Shown here: positions 62,654 to 64,000 of the stretch, in pieces
Numbering within the stretch: position 1 is the stretch's first letter
How the letters are laid out: each line of letters starts with the position of its first letter
Assembly (NCBI RefSeq): GCF_009793335.1
Contig: NZ_WING01000001.1
Coordinates: forward strand, 4,092,001-4,156,000
Direction of reading: 5' to 3'
Length of the DNA: 64,000 nucleotides
From: Actinomadura sp. J1-007
Lineage (GTDB): Bacteria; Actinomycetota; Actinomycetes; Streptosporangiales; Streptosporangiaceae
Notes under the pieces: generated by a model
Told to the model about the DNA's origin: nothing
Database searches by the model: none
The model's input: only the letters and a program-made list of their open reading frames with translations
Position numbers and translations under genes: made by a program

Positions 62654-62757
62654 GCACTCGCCTGGCGGCTCGTACCCTGACCGGGACTTTGCGAGTGCTG
62701 CATCGCTTCGCGATCTGTCCGGGGAGGCTCGCCTCCCCGGACGGTTAACGCACTCGC
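62654..62757 (+). promoter_or_regulatory. Alternative hairpins between rpoA and rplQ
   Basis: GCACTCGC occurs at 62654-62661 and 62750-62757; GCGAGTGC at 62691-62698 can pair with either. The second pairing encloses a perfect GTCCGGGGAGG-CTCG-CCTCCCCGGAC hairpin (62717-62742). Only one outer pairing can exist at a time. The 240-bp gap holds no gene that I can support. Confidence 0.5.
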
Positions 62758-62875
62758 GTGACCGCGGGCCCTTTGACCGGGGGCTCAGAACGTCCCGTCC
62801 GGTGGTGGCGATGGTTCGCCGCCGGACATCGGCTGACGTCGGTACCTGATACGGCCGGCGCAGGAAGGAACGACC

Positions 62876-63397
62876 ATGCCCCAGCCCACCAAGGGCGCCC
62901 GCCTCGGCGGGAGCGCCGCGCACCAGCGCCTGATCCTGGCCAACCTGGCGACGGCGCTGTTCGAGCACGGCCGCATCACCACCACCGAGGCCAAGGCCCG
63001 GCGGGTGCGTCCGCTGGCGGAGAAGCTGATCACCAAGGCCAAGAAGGGCGACCTGCACAACCGTCGCCAGGTGGCCAGGGTGATCCGGGACAAGGGCGTC
63101 GTGCACGAGCTCTTCACCGAGATCGCGCCGCGCTTCGAGACCCGTCCCGGCGGCTACACCCGCATCACCAAGATCGGGCCGCGCAAGGGCGACAACGCCC
63201 CGATGGCCGTGATCGAGCTGGTGCAGGAGCAGATGTCGGCCTCCACCGGCGCGGCTCCGGCCGCCGCCCCGGCGCGGGAGGAGGCCCCGACGGCCGCCGA
63301 CACCGCCGAGGACACCCCGGCCGAGGCCAAGGCCGACGCCGCGGAGGACACCGCGGCCGAGGGCGCGGAGCAGGACGAGAAGGCGGACGGCAAGTAG
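62876..63397 (+). CDS. rplQ: 50S ribosomal protein L17
   Basis: The 173-residue protein has the normal L17 core of about 120 residues ([20 protein letters not shown], then [20 protein letters not shown]) and a C-terminal acidic Ala/Glu/Asp tail of about 50 residues, common in actinobacteria. L17 sits near the tunnel exit. ATG follows AGGAAGGA. Confidence 0.97.
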   Translation: MPQPTKGARLGGSAAHQRLILANLATALFEHGRITTTEAKARRVRPLAEKLITKAKKGDLHNRRQVARVIRDKGVVHELFTEIAPRFETRPGGYTRITKIGPRKGDNAPMAVIELVQEQMSASTGAAPAAAPAREEAPTAADTAEDTPAEAKADAAEDTAAEGAEQDEKADGK

Positions 63398-63439
63398 GGG
63401 TCACGCGTCCCCTGCGAGCGTTTGCTCGATTTTCGTGAG

Positions 63440-63470
63440 GGCCCGCCGTTCCGCTACGGGACGGCGGGCC
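63440..63470 (+). terminator. Terminator after rplQ
   Basis: A 10-bp stem (GGCCCGCCGT) followed by TGATCTTT. A weaker CGAGC-GTTT-GCTCG-ATTTT hairpin precedes it at 63415. Confidence 0.75.
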
Positions 63471-63614
63471 TGATCTTTGCCAGACTTGACCCCATGGTCA
63501 CGGCAGGGGGGCGACGGTTCGCGGGGGGACGTGTCGAGGGTGTGCCCGACGGACGGCGGTGCGCACGGGCAGGACGTTGGGCAGGCGATTTTGGACAGGG
63601 ACACTCCGGCTGAC

Positions 63615-64000
63615 ATGACCGCACTCGTACGGCTCCGGCTTGAGATCGGCTACGACGGGTCGGACTTCGCGGGCTGGGCCCGCCAGCCCGGCCAGCGCAC
63701 CGTCCAGGGCGTCATCGAGGACGCGCTCGCCAAGCTGCTGCGGCTGGACCCGGGGCCGGTGCTCACCGTCGCGGGCCGTACCGACGCGGGCGTGCACGCC
63801 AGCCGCCAGGTCGCCCACGTCGTCCTGCCGGTCGCCGCGTACTCCCAGGTCAACGGGACCATGCCGCGCCGCCTCGCCGGGATGCTCCCCGCCGACGTGC
63901 GGGTGTGGTCGGTGACGGTCGCGCCCGAGGGCTTCGACGCCCGCTTCTCCGCGCTGTCGCGCCGCTACGAGTACCGGGTGTGCGACAACCCGGTCGGCGT
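63615..64000 (+). CDS. truA: tRNA pseudouridine synthase A, 3' end outside window
   Basis: The frame from ATG 63615 is open to the window end. It contains the TruA opening ([20 protein letters not shown]) and the catalytic Asp in [10 protein letters not shown]. The enzyme makes pseudouridine at tRNA positions 38-40. About 128 of some 270 residues are visible. It follows rplQ, as in many bacteria. Confidence 0.93.
   Translation, partial: MTALVRLRLEIGYDGSDFAGWARQPGQRTVQGVIEDALAKLLRLDPGPVLTVAGRTDAGVHASRQVAHVVLPVAAYSQVNGTMPRRLAGMLPADVRVWSVTVAPEGFDARFSALSRRYEYRVCDNPVG

Overview
The window is high-GC DNA (about 70% G+C by eye) from an actinobacterium. The evidence is frequent GTG/TTG starts, tRNA-Trp directly before secE-nusG, long acidic tails on NusG and L17, a complete mce lipid-import locus, and promoters of the TTGnnn-18-TAnnnT type. 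A Thermomonosporaceae/Streptosporangiales (Actinomadura-like) host is my inference from the layout; no rRNA is present to confirm it.

Layout: (1) 1-5.3 kb: end of a drug-efflux permease, an adenosine deaminase-family enzyme, a secreted hexapeptide-repeat protein, and a SigE-family sigma factor with its membrane partner. (2) 5.3-9.7 kb: aspartate aminotransferase, tRNA-Trp, secE, nusG, rplK, rplA. (3) 9.8-12.9 kb: three exported proteins, two of them clear LppX/LprG-type lipoproteins. (4) 13.1-14.2 kb: rplJ, rplL. (5) 14.8-27.0 kb: an 11-gene mce operon (ATPase, two permeases, six Mce proteins, two Mce-associated proteins). (6) 27.4-34.8 kb: rpoB, rpoC. (7) 35-38.2 kb: a DUF4190-like protein, an aldo/keto reductase, and a Gln-rich tail-anchored protein. 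(8) 38.7-43.0 kb: rpsL, rpsG, fusA, tuf. (9) 43.2-55.8 kb: the S10-spc cluster from rpsJ to rplO, then secY, adk, map. (10) 55.9-58.9 kb: a small island (DUF1707 protein, metallophosphoesterase, class F-like sortase, HTH protein). (11) 59.2-64 kb: infA, rpmJ, rpsM, rpsK, rpsD, rpoA, rplQ and the start of truA.

The core of the window makes the ribosome, RNA polymerase, translation factors and the Sec channel. The mce locus, placed between rplL and rpoB, would import lipids, and the LppX/LprG-like lipoproteins just upstream are plausible lipid carriers for the same envelope system.

The reading frame is broken in at least eleven genes, including rpoB, fusA (twice), tuf, rplV, rplE and rplR. At least ten of them are repaired by restoring single bases, mostly in or beside G/C runs, which gives normal family lengths for the well-known proteins. 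I read these as sequence errors and annotate those genes over their full restored extents.

The best biological leads are: RpoB with Asn in place of Ser at the position matching E. coli 531, which predicts rifampicin insensitivity; the lipid-transport genes embedded in the transcription/translation cluster; a prion-like Gln/Tyr/Gly-rich tail-anchored protein with repeated Arg-Thr motifs; and mutually exclusive hairpins between rpoA and rplQ.
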